A DNA stretch of 64,000 bases from DAOUJI01 sp965219565 (GTDB lineage: Bacteria; Chloroflexota; Dehalococcoidia; Lucifugimonadales; JAGWBF01). The translations under genes were made by a program, and so were the position numbers. The stretch lies in assembly GCA_965219565.1 (NCBI GenBank), contig OZ244780.1, forward strand, positions 1,674,001-1,738,000, given 5' to 3'. Below, one piece after another: positions 42,638 to 52,031 of the stretch (positions are counted from its first letter, which is position 1; every line of letters starts with the position of its first letter). The notes under the pieces were generated by a model, which was not told where the DNA came from, made no database searches, and saw nothing but the letters and a program-made list of their open reading frames with translations.

Positions 42638-43237
42638 GTGTTGAAGAAATACGGCTTCTCGTCCCAGCGGTTACCCGTTCTCTTTGGCTTGATCCCACTT
42701 GCGTGCCTTATGCTTGCTCTATTGTTGACGGCGGCTTGCGGCGGCTCTTCCAACGAATCGGGGACGTACACTCCTGAAGAGTTGGAAGCGGTAGCCTATT
42801 CCATAGACCGCAGTCTGATATGTCCGGTCTGCCCTGCGGAGACCATCGACCAAGCCCAGGTGCAGCTGGCCAAGCAGATGCGCGCCCTGGTAAGAGAAAA
42901 GCTGGCGGAAGGTTGGACAAGGGAGCAGATTCTGGACTTGTTCGTGGAGTCCTATGGAGAAGATGTCCTGGCGTCTCCTCCTAAGTCCGGGTTCAACCTG
43001 TTGGTCTGGGTCGTCCCGCCCGTAGGCGTTTTGGGAGCATTGGTCCTGCTGGTGTCGGTTGTGGCGGCTATGAGGCGCACCACTGCCTCCAATAAAGAGG
43101 TCACGGCCCAACCATCCGACGGGGAACTTGAACCGTACTTAAGCATGGTGGACCAAGAGTTGGGACTGTTAACAACTCCCGAGACCGACCAACCCGAAGA
43201 TGCCGACGAGACGGACGGAGGCGGTTCCCGTGGCTGA
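42638..43237 (+). CDS. ccmH: Cytochrome c maturation protein CcmH
   Basis: A 199-residue membrane protein. N-terminal hydrophobic segment, then the redox motif CPVC (Cys62, Cys65) in the LxCPxC context of CcmH, REKLAEGWTREQILDLFVESYGEDVL and a C-terminal membrane helix near residues 125-145. CcmH reduces the apocytochrome CxxCH thiols before heme attachment. GTG start with AGGAAGG upstream. First gene of the maturation block, 54 bases after actE, so assembled with its likely client proteins. Confidence 0.88.
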   Translation: MLKKYGFSSQRLPVLFGLIPLACLMLALLLTAACGGSSNESGTYTPEELEAVAYSIDRSLICPVCPAETIDQAQVQLAKQMRALVREKLAEGWTREQILDLFVESYGEDVLASPPKSGFNLLVWVVPPVGVLGALVLLVSVVAAMRRTTASNKEVTAQPSDGELEPYLSMVDQELGLLTTPETDQPEDADETDGGGSRG

Positions 43238-45227
43238 ACTTGGCTCGATATGTCTGGCGATAGGGCTGGCTCTGGCAGGCTATTCGACGGTAGGCTCCGT
43301 CATAGGTCAGACCAGGGGCGCCGCGGCCTTGGTGGACAGCGCCCGGTACGCGGGCTACCTGCTGGTCTTCGTGCTCGCCGTGGCCGTGGCTGTCCTGGTG
43401 GGGGCATTTCTCGACCACGACTTCAGCATCAAATACGTGGCCGAGCACAGCAACCTGGCCATGGCCGGGGTCTACACCTGGGTCGCCTTCTACGCGGGCA
43501 ACGAGGGGTCGCTGCTCTACATCGCCTTTGCCTTGGCCGCGATGTCCGCCATAGCAGTGAAGTTGGCGCCGTCTATGACTGACGGGACAGGGTCCGCCAA
43601 GACCGTGTCCTACGCCTACAGTGTCATGATGCTGGTGGCGGCTTTCTTCCTGGCTGTCATGCTGTTCATGGCCAATCCGTTCGCCACTCTGGAGTTCACG
43701 CCCGCAGACGGTCAGGGAATTAACCCGCTTCTAACCCATCCCGGCATGTTCATCCACCCGCCGGTGATGATGGCGGGGCTGATCGCGGTTGCGATCCCTT
43801 TTGCGTTCGCAATGGGCCATCTGCTGGCAGGCAAGACGGGCGATGACTGGGTGGACCCGGGGCGCACCTGGGGCATAGTCTCCTGGGCGCTTCTGGGGTC
43901 CGGGCTGCTTCTCGGCGGTTGGTGGGCCTACACCATACTGGGATGGGGCGGCTACTGGGCATGGGACCCGGTGGAAAACGCGGGCTTCATGCCATTCATT
44001 GCCCTTACGGCTTTCATCCACTCCATCATGGTGCAAAAGCGACGGGGCATGTTCCGCATGTGGAACATCGTCCTCATCAACATCGCTTTCGCCTTGGCAT
44101 TGTACGGAATGTTCATGAACCGGGGCGGCTCTGTGCCGTCGGTGCATTCGTTCGGAGCGTCTTCCCTGGGATGGGTGTTCCTGATGTTCACCGGCATTGG
44201 GGTATTGGCGCCCTTTACGCTGTTCTTCTGGCGTTACAACGTGCTGAAGAGCGCCCGAGACCTGGAGTCCAGCCTGTCGCGGGAGGCGGCCTTTCTGCTC
44301 AATAATCTGCTTCTCCTGGGGATAGCCTTCGTAACTTTATGGGGAGTGGTCTTTCCCCTTATCTCGGAACTTACACAAGGGGACACGGTGACGGTGGGCG
44401 AGCCTTTCTACAACCAGGTGAACGGTCCTCTGATGGTTGCACTGATATTCCTGATGGGAGTGGGTCCGCTGCTGCCGTGGGGCAGGGGGTCATGGAGGAC
44501 GCTGATTAGGAGCTTGACGGGGCCTCTGATTGCGGCGGCGGCAACGCTGGCAGTTATAGGTGTGCTGGGCGTGAAAAAACCCTTCGCCCTGGCTTCTTTC
44601 GGCATCTGCTCAATGGTTTTGGCGGGAATTCTGCTGGAATGGTTCAACGGGACCAGGGTGCGCGCGGGGCACGGAGAGAACTATGGATTGGCTTTTGTAA
44701 AACTAATTTCTGCCAACAGGCCCAGGTACGGCGGATATATAGTCCACGTAGCGATAATCCTCCTGGCCTTGGGCATCACCGGCTCCTCTTTCTATGAAAT
44801 CCAGAAGGACGTGATACTGGGGCCAGGGGAACAGGCACAAGTCGGCGACTATCGACTTGAATACGTGGACACCACGACAACCTTGCGTGCAGACCGCACT
44901 CAGTGGGTGTCCACGATTAACGCATACAAAGGAGACTCCTTCGTCGGCGTAATCAACTCGGAAAGGTCGTTCTACCCAGGTTTCAACATAGCGGCCACTA
45001 GAGCAGGCATCCGCTCAACGCCGGTGGAGGACTTGTACATCATACCCAGCGAGGGGCTGGACGAAGGAAGAGTGGGCTTCAGAGTCTTCGTAAATCCGCT
45101 GGTGTGGTGGATGTGGGTGGCTGGGCCGATATTCGGGCTGGGGACTGTAATCGCGTTGTGGCCTCAGCGGAGGCTGTCGCCCGCCCCCGTTCGGACACCT
45201 GCAACGGCTCCGGCAGGGGGAGACTAG
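43230..45227 (+). CDS. ccmF: Cytochrome c heme lyase CcmF
   Basis: About 665 residues with some 14 membrane segments. The WWD heme-handling domain is GWWAYTILGWGGYWAWDPVE, with flanking His residues, and HPGMFIHPPVMMAG and GSVPSVHSF lie on either side as in the family. It joins heme from CcmE to the apocytochrome. The GTG at 43230 is chosen (GGAGGCGG upstream, overlapping the ccmH stop by 8 bases); an ATG at 43200 would add ten residues. No CcmA-E genes are in the window. Confidence 0.92.
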   Translation: MAELGSICLAIGLALAGYSTVGSVIGQTRGAAALVDSARYAGYLLVFVLAVAVAVLVGAFLDHDFSIKYVAEHSNLAMAGVYTWVAFYAGNEGSLLYIAFALAAMSAIAVKLAPSMTDGTGSAKTVSYAYSVMMLVAAFFLAVMLFMANPFATLEFTPADGQGINPLLTHPGMFIHPPVMMAGLIAVAIPFAFAMGHLLAGKTGDDWVDPGRTWGIVSWALLGSGLLLGGWWAYTILGWGGYWAWDPVENAGFMPFIALTAFIHSIMVQKRRGMFRMWNIVLINIAFALALYGMFMNRGGSVPSVHSFGASSLGWVFLMFTGIGVLAPFTLFFWRYNVLKSARDLESSLSREAAFLLNNLLLLGIAFVTLWGVVFPLISELTQGDTVTVGEPFYNQVNGPLMVALIFLMGVGPLLPWGRGSWRTLIRSLTGPLIAAAATLAVIGVLGVKKPFALASFGICSMVLAGILLEWFNGTRVRAGHGENYGLAFVKLISANRPRYGGYIVHVAIILLALGITGSSFYEIQKDVILGPGEQAQVGDYRLEYVDTTTTLRADRTQWVSTINAYKGDSFVGVINSERSFYPGFNIAATRAGIRSTPVEDLYIIPSEGLDEGRVGFRVFVNPLVWWMWVAGPIFGLGTVIALWPQRRLSPAPVRTPATAPAGGD

Positions 45228-45306
45228 CTTCCCAGGACGGCCCCCCGGCTTTGCGCTTAGGCGGCTATTTCAAGAACGATGAGATTTCTCTTGCCTGACC
45301 TTTGGA

Positions 45307-45771
45307 GTGATAAAATCTCAACGCCGTCCCATCATAGGATTGCCATTCAAATCAGTCGGCAGTGACTTGGGAATAGCCATAGGAGTCCTACTAGCTCTTC
45401 TTGCCATCGGAGTGGTCGTATATCCCTTTGTCAGGTCCAGGCGCAGCCAGAGGCCGTTCCAATCGGCCAGTGCAGGAATGGCCCAACCTGAGGAGGCCGC
45501 GCTGGATGAGATACGTACGCTCCAACTGGAGCGAGAACTCGGCCGCTTGGACGAGGAGGAGTATCAGGCACGCCTCAGGGACTACCGGGTCCGGGCGGCC
45601 TCGCTGCTCCGGGAAGAGGACCTGAAGCTCCAAGAGACGGACGCCGAGTTGGAGGCCGAGATTCTTGCGGCCAGGTCCATTTCAGACGATGGCCCCCCGA
45701 CTTCCGATGAGTCCGCCGGAGCGTTGGACGAAACACTGGACAGCGATGAGAACGACGGCCCTTCGTCTTAG
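45307..45771 (+). CDS. CcmI-like N-terminal membrane protein
   Basis: A 154-residue protein with one membrane segment (IAIGVLLALLAIGVVVYPFV) followed by a charged helical region with ELGRLDEEEYQARLRDYRVRAA, the short SHOCT/CcmI-type segment seen in c-type cytochrome biogenesis proteins, and an acidic tail. There are no TPR repeats, so it corresponds to the first module of CcmI only. GTG at 45307 is used but uncertain. It lies in the ccm cluster between ccmF and a membrane protein gene that starts inside its 3' end. Confidence 0.65.
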   Translation: MIKSQRRPIIGLPFKSVGSDLGIAIGVLLALLAIGVVVYPFVRSRRSQRPFQSASAGMAQPEEAALDEIRTLQLERELGRLDEEEYQARLRDYRVRAASLLREEDLKLQETDAELEAEILAARSISDDGPPTSDESAGALDETLDSDENDGPSS

Positions 45772-46990
45772 CTTGGCTAGTCGGGCCTTGGCCGTCGCGG
45801 GTTTGGCGCTCGCCGCCGTATGGCTAGCCTTGTCCGACCACGCGGCAGCCCAGGAGTCCGCCGTCATATCGGGAAGAGTCATAAACGGCACCGTTGGGTC
45901 AGAAGCGCCCGACGGCTTGGACGTCACCCTCCACGTCATCGCCGACACGGGAATTGCCAACGTCGCCAGGGCCGCCACCGACTCCGACGGCCGATTCGAG
46001 TTCACCGGCGTGGAGGTCATTACGGGAGCATCCTACGCCGTTGCCGCCCGCTATGGGGACATATTGTATAGCGTCAACCTCTCGCCCGACTTCTTTCTGG
46101 CGCCGGTGGAGGTCATCGTATATGAGCCGACTGGCACGATAGACGACATCGTGGTGGAGTCGGACGTGCTGCTGCTCAGAGGGGCACGGGAGTCCAAGGA
46201 CAGCGTAACGGCTATTGAGGTGTTGACTCTCACCAACACGTCGGACCGCGCTTTCATTCCCGATCTGTCCCAGCCCGCCATGATGCAGTTCCTGCGCTTC
46301 TCCAGACCGCCGGAGGCATTGGAATTAGAGGTGGCGTCGGACATGCCGGGGGGCCAGGTGATCACCGTTGGGACAGGGTTCGCTATATCGTCTCCGGTTG
46401 TACCGGGAGAACACAGGGTGTCCTATAGCTACCGGATGCCCTATGATGGAGACTCGATGGAATTTACCCATTCCTTTCCCATGGGCGCGGGGACATTCCG
46501 ACTTCTGGTGGAGGCAGGGACGGGCGAAGTCCGGTTGCCGCCTTTGGTCACGGCCACATCCCCGGTAGACCTGGCGGGACGGCAGTATATGGCATGGGAA
46601 GCGTCCAACCTCCCGGCCGCGGCCCGGTTCAACATCGGACTGGACGGACTCCCACGGCCGTCCCTGGGCAGCCGCATCAGAGAAGCAATCACCGATGGGC
46701 CATACTTGAAAGCAGCGCTGCCTGCGCTGGTCGGGGCTGTTATGGCCGGGCTACTTGCCTATGTGATTATAGGGAAACGGCGACACGCTGGGCTGGCCGG
46801 GGCTGGTGCAGAAGAGGGACCTGACCCGGAACTGGACCGGGCAGGACTGGTGCGAGAGATAGCCATGCTCGACGATCTCTACGAATCGGGTGGAATCGAG
46901 CTGGACGAATATAATGTGAAGAGGGACGAACTGAAATCGCTGCTGATGCAGAGACACCTGGACTCCGGCCAGGGACCAGAAGCGGGATGA
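45746..46990 (+). CDS. Exported membrane-anchored protein with carboxypeptidase regulatory-like domain
   Basis: About 414 residues. ATG at 45746 is taken (MRTTALRLS), giving a clear signal peptide ending near AAAQ; earlier in-frame ATGs overlap the previous gene more and lack a signal. Residues 38-110 form a beta-sandwich (VISGRVINGTVGSEAPDGLDVTLHV), then a second beta domain, a C-terminal membrane helix (ALPALVGAVMAGLLAYVII) and a cytoplasmic tail with YESGGIELDEYNVKRDEL, similar in pattern to the CcmI-like protein upstream. Position among ccm genes suggests help in cytochrome assembly, but no activity can be named. Confidence 0.7.
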   Translation: MRTTALRLSLASRALAVAGLALAAVWLALSDHAAAQESAVISGRVINGTVGSEAPDGLDVTLHVIADTGIANVARAATDSDGRFEFTGVEVITGASYAVAARYGDILYSVNLSPDFFLAPVEVIVYEPTGTIDDIVVESDVLLLRGARESKDSVTAIEVLTLTNTSDRAFIPDLSQPAMMQFLRFSRPPEALELEVASDMPGGQVITVGTGFAISSPVVPGEHRVSYSYRMPYDGDSMEFTHSFPMGAGTFRLLVEAGTGEVRLPPLVTATSPVDLAGRQYMAWEASNLPAAARFNIGLDGLPRPSLGSRIREAITDGPYLKAALPALVGAVMAGLLAYVIIGKRRHAGLAGAGAEEGPDPELDRAGLVREIAMLDDLYESGGIELDEYNVKRDELKSLLMQRHLDSGQGPEAG

Positions 46991-47610
46991 GTGAGCAAGG
47001 CCTGCCCGCCGCCGGTGAGAGAGGCGCCGACAACCGCAAACGTAACCTGTTGATAGCGGTCGCGGCCCTGCCGGTCGCCGCCCTCTTTGCAGTGTTGGGC
47101 TGGGCTCTGGCGGAATCAGGAGGAACCCCCGGCGGACTGGGCGTGGTCAACGAGTTCGGAGCCGTGGTCATTGAGCAGAGACAGGCCCCGGACTTCCACC
47201 GGCAAAGCCTGGACGGCGCTGAAATAAGGCTCTCGAACCTGAAGGGAAAAGCAGTGCTGTTGGACTTCTGGGCGTCCTGGTGCCCGCCGTGCCGTGACGA
47301 GGCCCCGGCATTGGCCCAGGTTTACCGGGACTTGGAAGGAACTGACCTGGAGTTCATAGGAGTGGCTTTGGACGAAAGCATAACCGGGGCGTTGGGCCAC
47401 ATCCAGGAATTCGGGCTGGAATATCCCAACGTGTGGGACTCTGAGGGCCTTCTGGCCATCAGCTACGGGGTGGCCAGGTTGCCGGTGAAGTTCTTCATCG
47501 ACGCTGAGGGCGGAATCGTTGAACGCTGGGAAGGCCCTATAGACGAAGCTGAATTGCGGAACGCCCTGAAGGGGTTGTCGCTGGCCGCAGAAGGTGGAGA
47601 TACGCAATGA
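46987..47610 (+). CDS. TlpA/ResA/CcmG-type thiol-disulfide oxidoreductase
   Basis: A 207-residue thioredoxin-fold protein. N-terminal membrane helix near residues 20-40, then FWASWCPPCRDEAPAL with Cys99 and Cys102, VALDESI, and the cis-Pro segment ARLPVKFFIDAEG. It is outward facing and would reduce the Cys of apocytochromes or of CcmH. Overlaps the previous gene by 4 bases (ATGA) and the ROK kinase gene by 4 bases at its end. Confidence 0.9.
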   Translation: MSEQGLPAAGERGADNRKRNLLIAVAALPVAALFAVLGWALAESGGTPGGLGVVNEFGAVVIEQRQAPDFHRQSLDGAEIRLSNLKGKAVLLDFWASWCPPCRDEAPALAQVYRDLEGTDLEFIGVALDESITGALGHIQEFGLEYPNVWDSEGLLAISYGVARLPVKFFIDAEGGIVERWEGPIDEAELRNALKGLSLAAEGGDTQ

Positions 47611-48587
47611 CTGGTCCTAGCTCCGACCCGTTGGCCATAGGCATCGACCTGGGCGGCACGCTGCTGCGGATCGCCTTGGTGGAGCGTTCGGGCGAGGTGG
47701 TCTGGCGGAAACGGGTGCGTACAGAGGGGCGCGAATCCAAGGAACGTCTGCTCGCCCGCTTGGACGCGTTGCTGGAAGAAACGGTCGACGAGGCGACTCC
47801 CCGGCCCATCCAGGGGGTCGGTTTGGCTCTCGCCGGCCCCGTTGACCCTGATACAGGCGTCCTGTACGCACCGCCCTATCTTCCAACGCTGGACGGTTTC
47901 TCCCTGAAATCTTACTGGGAGGGCAAGCACGCCTGGCCCGTCTACGCGGGAAACGACGCCACCCTGGCAGCTCTTGGCGAGTATATGTACGGACTGGGCG
48001 CCGGGGCCAAAATGCTGGTCTATCTGACCATCAGCACAGGCATCGGAGCCGGAATCGTAACCGACGGGCAGCTCTTGACCGGGGCTTACGGGATGGCCGG
48101 GGAGTTAGGGCATATCTGTGTAGACCCACACGGGCCTCCCTGCGCTTGCGGAGGGCAAGGTTGCCTCGGAGCCTTAGCTTCCGGGACGGGCATCGCCGAG
48201 AATGCCGCCCGTCGTCTCCGGCAAGGGCAGCCTTCGGCCCTAACGGATATGGCAGGAGGCGATCTAGACCGAGTCACCTCGGAAATGGTGTTTCAGGCGG
48301 CGTCCCGGAATGACATGCTCGCTTCCGGGGTGGTCCAGGATGCAGCTCTGGCCCTGGGTTGTGGGTTCGTGACGATTCTCCACTCCTTCAACCCTGACCG
48401 CATCGTTTTGGGCGGTGGTGTGTCCCAGGAGTGGGGGCGGTTGAGGCCCATCGTGGAAAGTTACGTGGACGCTCACGCGATGGACCACATAAAGAAGTTG
48501 GGGTTCACCATTGAAGTCAGCCCGCTGGGGGACGACGCCGGTATTCTCGGAGCCGCGGCGGTGGTCTGGAGTTCCGCCGGCTCCTAG
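47607..48587 (+). CDS. ROK family sugar kinase/glucokinase-like protein
   Basis: A 326-residue ROK protein. ATP-binding GIDLGGTLLRIALVE, GLALAGPVDPDTGVL, the sugar-binding GNDATLAALGEY, TISTGIGAGIVTDG, and the Zn motif CACGGQGCLGALASG, where the usual final Glu is replaced by Gly. There is no N-terminal DNA-binding helix-turn-helix, so it is a kinase rather than a repressor. It most likely phosphorylates glucose or an N-acetyl sugar. It is attached to the respiratory/ccm operon by overlap only; no functional link is known. Confidence 0.88.
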   Translation: MTGPSSDPLAIGIDLGGTLLRIALVERSGEVVWRKRVRTEGRESKERLLARLDALLEETVDEATPRPIQGVGLALAGPVDPDTGVLYAPPYLPTLDGFSLKSYWEGKHAWPVYAGNDATLAALGEYMYGLGAGAKMLVYLTISTGIGAGIVTDGQLLTGAYGMAGELGHICVDPHGPPCACGGQGCLGALASGTGIAENAARRLRQGQPSALTDMAGGDLDRVTSEMVFQAASRNDMLASGVVQDAALALGCGFVTILHSFNPDRIVLGGGVSQEWGRLRPIVESYVDAHAMDHIKKLGFTIEVSPLGDDAGILGAAAVVWSSAGS

Positions 48588-48612
48588 GGCTCGGGCGCCG
48601 CACAGCGTCGTG

Positions 48613-48640
48613 TTGTCATTTCTTCAGGTTTGTTTATAAT
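48613..48640 (+). promoter_or_regulatory. Predicted promoter of the third thiolase-like operon
   Basis: TTGTCA (48613-48618), 16-base spacer, perfect TATAAT (48635-48640), 47 bases upstream of the ATG at 48688. Confidence 0.65.
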
Positions 48641-48687
48641 GGCGATTGGCGCCCCACAGCCCCCAAAATCCCACAGGAGGATTCAGC

Positions 48688-49908
48688 ATGGTCTGGGAAC
48701 ATAGGGACAAATATTGTGTCGTCGGAGTCGGCGAAACCGAGTACAGCAAAAACTCCGGACGCACCACTCGGGCAATGGCGGTCGAAGCGGTCCAGCACGC
48801 CATGGACGACGCCGGGTTGAGCGCCGACCAGGTGGATGGGATGCTCAGCTACCACGGGGGAGACTCCACCACCTCCACCACCATAATGTACGACCTCGGC
48901 ATGCGGCTCAACTTCTTCATGGACTGTTCCGGCGGAGGGTCCAGCACCGAGGCACTAATCGGCATCGCGGTTGGAGCCATCGAAGCGGGAATGTGCGATA
49001 CCGTGGCCATATTCAGGTCCATGAACGGCTACTCCCAGGTGCGGATAGGCGGCACTGGAGTCCGGCAAGCCGCGCCCGTCTCTGGAGCAGACCTGGGGAA
49101 GCGCACGTACGGGCTGCAGAGCGCCGTCCAGAACTTCGCATACACTTTTACCCGGCACATGATGGAGTACGGCACCCGGAGCGAGCACTTGGCGGCTATA
49201 AAGGCGGCCCACAGCAATCACGCATCCAACAATCCCAAGGCCATCATGCCCGAACGTGTGACGGTGGACGACGTGCTCAACTCCAGGTGGATAATTCGTC
49301 CCTGCGCCCATCTGCTGGACTGCTGCCTGGAGACGGACAACGCGACGGCGTTGATAGTAACGTCAGCGGAGCGGGCCAAAAACCTGAAGAAGAAACCCGT
49401 ATACATCAGGGCGGTGCAGGGCCGGGGCACCAAGTGGGGCGGCGAGTCCCACTACCAACGCGGCCCAATCACCCGTGTTGCGGGCTATTACATCGGCCCT
49501 AGAATCTTTGATCTCGCAGGGATCGAACACGAGGACGTGGACTTGACGGGCTGCTATGACGCCTTCACCTTCACCACCCTGCTCCAGTTCGAGGACTACG
49601 GATGGTGCAAGAAGGGCGAGGGCAAGGACTACGTCACCAGCGGCACAATCAACCTGGGGGGAAAGCGGCCCAACAACACCAGCGGCGGCCACTTGTGCGA
49701 AGGGTACACCCACGGGATGAACATGGTCATCGAGAACGTCCGGCAGCTGCGCGGGCTGGCTGACGACTACTGTCCCCACTGGCAGAATGGTGAGCACACC
49801 TACGACTACTCGGAAAAGGGCTGCCGCCAGGTGAAGGACGCCGAGACATCCATGAATATGGGATGGGGCAACCCGTCGACGGGTTCCGCCCTGATCATGA
49901 GGAGATAG
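48688..49908 (+). CDS. Thiolase-like protein (SCP2/Ltp2-type), third copy
   Basis: About 406 residues from ATG 48688, which has AGGAGG 7 bases upstream; an earlier in-frame start has none. N-terminal KYCVVGVGETEYSKNSGRT, then DCSGGGSSTEALIGIAVG, where the residue at the thiolase nucleophile is Gly (the Cys lies four residues earlier), and NTSGGHLCEGYTHGMN keeping the His. It belongs with the two proteins at 2598 and 4290 but is more distant from them than they are from each other. A DUF35 gene follows after 2 bases, again suggesting an aldolase-like complex. Confidence 0.85.
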   Translation: MVWEHRDKYCVVGVGETEYSKNSGRTTRAMAVEAVQHAMDDAGLSADQVDGMLSYHGGDSTTSTTIMYDLGMRLNFFMDCSGGGSSTEALIGIAVGAIEAGMCDTVAIFRSMNGYSQVRIGGTGVRQAAPVSGADLGKRTYGLQSAVQNFAYTFTRHMMEYGTRSEHLAAIKAAHSNHASNNPKAIMPERVTVDDVLNSRWIIRPCAHLLDCCLETDNATALIVTSAERAKNLKKKPVYIRAVQGRGTKWGGESHYQRGPITRVAGYYIGPRIFDLAGIEHEDVDLTGCYDAFTFTTLLQFEDYGWCKKGEGKDYVTSGTINLGGKRPNNTSGGHLCEGYTHGMNMVIENVRQLRGLADDYCPHWQNGEHTYDYSEKGCRQVKDAETSMNMGWGNPSTGSALIMRR

Positions 49909-49910
49909 CG

Positions 49911-50408
49911 ATGCCCACTTACGAGTACCGTAACCTAAGGCTGAACATACCCGAGCAGGACACGGAATATTCCGGTTATTTCGAGGCGGCCAGGGATCAC
50001 AAGCTGGTGTGCAAGAAGTGCACGTCCTGCGGACTCATGCGGGGAGAGCCCAGCCACGGCTGCCCCTTCTGCCCGTCCTACGATTGGGAATGGCAGGAGG
50101 TCAGCGGCAAGGGCGCCATATACAGTTACCAGATAGTCGCTCACACGGTGATGACCGGGTTCAAAGAGTTCGCTCCCTTTGCCATAGTCCTGGTGGAGCT
50201 GGACGAGCAGAGGGGACAGCCGACGCCCGACGACGGGTTGAGAATCACCGCCAACCTGGTGGACGACAGTTTCGGTCCCGAGAAGGAAGAAAACTGCGCC
50301 ATCGGCAAGAGGGTGCAGATTGTCTATCAGGACGAGTCTGAAGGCCTTACCATCCCTCAGTGGAAGCTCTCCGACGAGCCGCCCGAAGGGGAACCCTGGC
50401 GTCTCTAG
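49911..50408 (+). CDS. DUF35 Zn-ribbon/OB-fold protein, second copy
   Basis: About 165 residues from ATG 49911 (GAGGAGATAGCG upstream). Zn ribbon with CTSC (Cys37, Cys40) and CPFC (Cys51, Cys54), an additional Cys34, then an OB fold ending in IVYQDESEGLTIPQWKL. It is 25 residues longer than the 3868-4290 protein through an insert EQRGQPTPDDGLR in the OB fold. Partner of the thiolase-like protein just upstream. Confidence 0.85.
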   Translation: MPTYEYRNLRLNIPEQDTEYSGYFEAARDHKLVCKKCTSCGLMRGEPSHGCPFCPSYDWEWQEVSGKGAIYSYQIVAHTVMTGFKEFAPFAIVLVELDEQRGQPTPDDGLRITANLVDDSFGPEKEENCAIGKRVQIVYQDESEGLTIPQWKLSDEPPEGEPWRL

Positions 50409-50463
50409 TCCCTCCGTGAAAAAAGTTGGCTAGCCTCTATTACATCCAATAAGGGGTGGGAAT

Positions 50464-51129
50464 ATGGCACGAAAAGGCTCCGGACTTTTGTTGGTTATGG
50501 CGGATGTGCCCGCAGACAAGGAAGAGGAGTTCAACCGCTGGTACAACGAGGAACATCTGGGTGACGTAACGTCGGTGCCGGGAGTCCTGAACGGGGCGCG
50601 TTACGAAGCGGTGCAAGGAGGCCCCAAGTACTTGGCGATATACGAGCTGGAAACAGCCAGCGTATATGCTGAGCGGGATGAGTTCCGGAGGTTTGCAACA
50701 CATCCCAGCGAGTGGTCCAAGAGGATGTCTCCCAGCGTCATAGGCCACAACTTCGCCCGGTATGTGTACGACCGGATACATCCCACAACTTTGGACTCGG
50801 CCACGGCGGAAGCCGATCTGGCGCCGGCCATTCAACTGGGCCGGATGAGCGTGCCCGACGAGTTGGACGAGGAATTCAACGACTGGTACAACAACATCTA
50901 CATCCCCGACTACGAAAAGGTTCCAGGCGTCCTGCGGGGCCGCCGTTACGTGTCGGTCCAGGGTGAACCGCGGTACGGCACGGTCTACGAATTCGAAGAT
51001 ACGGAGGTCTCAAAGACCCCCGAATGGCTTAAGGCCCGGGAGTCCAATCCCAGGTCTGAAGGAATCAGGGCCGGGATGACTCACGCACAAGGCTCCCCCG
51101 CAATATACAAAAAGATTTTCCAACTCTAG
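50464..51129 (+). CDS. EthD-like dimeric alpha/beta barrel protein, copy 1
   Basis: A 221-residue protein with two internal ferredoxin-like repeats, each marked by EEFNRWYNEEHLGDVTSVPG and EFNDWYNNIYIPDYEKVPG. This is the dimeric alpha/beta barrel layout of EthD-like proteins, so one chain may form a whole barrel. The His in YNEEH could bind metal or substrate; in the second half it is replaced. No signal or anchor. It precedes a close paralogue by 46 bases and follows the thiolase-like/DUF35 pair. Function is unknown; relatives act in degradation of cyclic or ether compounds. Confidence 0.75.
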   Translation: MARKGSGLLLVMADVPADKEEEFNRWYNEEHLGDVTSVPGVLNGARYEAVQGGPKYLAIYELETASVYAERDEFRRFATHPSEWSKRMSPSVIGHNFARYVYDRIHPTTLDSATAEADLAPAIQLGRMSVPDELDEEFNDWYNNIYIPDYEKVPGVLRGRRYVSVQGEPRYGTVYEFEDTEVSKTPEWLKARESNPRSEGIRAGMTHAQGSPAIYKKIFQL

Positions 51130-51175
51130 GCGGCCCGATACTCAAAATGTCCAAAGTCGAAAGGGATGTGTGGAA

Positions 51176-51841
51176 ATGACCAGCAGAAAAGGGACTGGGA
51201 TATTCATGATTGCCACGGACGTCTCCGCCGATAAAGAGGACGAGTTCAACCGCTGGTACAACGAAGAGCACCTGGCCGAGGTGACCGCTTTGCCGGGGAT
51301 ATTGAATAGTTCCAGGTACGAAGCAGTCAGTGGCGGCCCTAAGTATCTGGCCGTGTACGAAATGGAGACGCCGGAAGTCTGGGACAGCCCGGAGTTCGTC
51401 AAACTAAGGGACAATCCCACCGAATGGACCACGAGGATGTCCCCGATGATAATCGGCCACAACGTGGTGCGGTACATCTACCGGATGATTCATCCCGAAC
51501 GTCTATCGGATGGAGCGGCAGAGGACAACCTGGCTCCCGCCCTGCAGATAGGTCGCATGAGTGTTCCCGCCGAGCACGACGCTGAGTTCAACGACTGGTA
51601 CAACAACATCTACATTCCTGGGTATGAGGCTGTGCCGGGCTGCATACGCGGTCGCCGTTTCGTTTCGGTGGAGGGAGACCCCAAGTACGGCACCATCTAC
51701 GAGTTGGAAGACACGGAAGTCTCCAAGACCGAGGCATGGCTCAGGGCCCGGGAGTCCAACCCCAAGTCGCCGGAGATGCGGGCTGTAATGACCCATGCCA
51801 CGGGTTCGCCGGCCGTCTACAGGAAGATATTCCAGCTTTAA
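51176..51841 (+). CDS. EthD-like dimeric alpha/beta barrel protein, copy 2
   Basis: About 221 residues, aligned end to end with the preceding protein: DEFNRWYNEEHLAEVTALPG, EFNDWYNNIYIPGYEAVPG and the shared ending AVYRKIFQL. The ATG at 51176 fits the alignment with the first copy (MTSRKGTG versus MARKGSG); a GTG two codons earlier is possible. Tandem duplication is evident. Both copies probably form hetero- or homo-dimers of barrels. Confidence 0.75.
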   Translation: MTSRKGTGIFMIATDVSADKEDEFNRWYNEEHLAEVTALPGILNSSRYEAVSGGPKYLAVYEMETPEVWDSPEFVKLRDNPTEWTTRMSPMIIGHNVVRYIYRMIHPERLSDGAAEDNLAPALQIGRMSVPAEHDAEFNDWYNNIYIPGYEAVPGCIRGRRFVSVEGDPKYGTIYELEDTEVSKTEAWLRARESNPKSPEMRAVMTHATGSPAVYRKIFQL

Positions 51842-51929
51842 GCGCCGCTTTCCTCCAAAGATACCTTACCCGCTTCACGGGGTACACCTCCGCCGGCGGT
51901 GAATGGGAATAAGGTCGGGCCGTATGAGG

Positions 51930-51959
51930 TTGTGCGTAATGGTAGGATAGTATTATAAT
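51930..51959 (+). promoter_or_regulatory. Possible promoter of the ABC exporter operon
   Basis: TTGTGC (51930-51935), 18-base spacer, perfect TATAAT (51954-51959). About 70 bases upstream of the ATG at 52032. Confidence 0.45.
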
Positions 51960-52031
51960 CCGTTTGCTGATACTAGGTAGACGCGGCCTCTTCCAGCCGG
52001 GCAGGGCCCGGCCCGAATCCCGTCTTATAAT

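Noticed and set aside
52026..52031. TATAAT directly before the ATG of the ABC exporter gene
   Set aside because: A -10 box here would start transcription inside the coding region; the box at 51954 is better placed. It would matter only if ATG 52059 is the real start.
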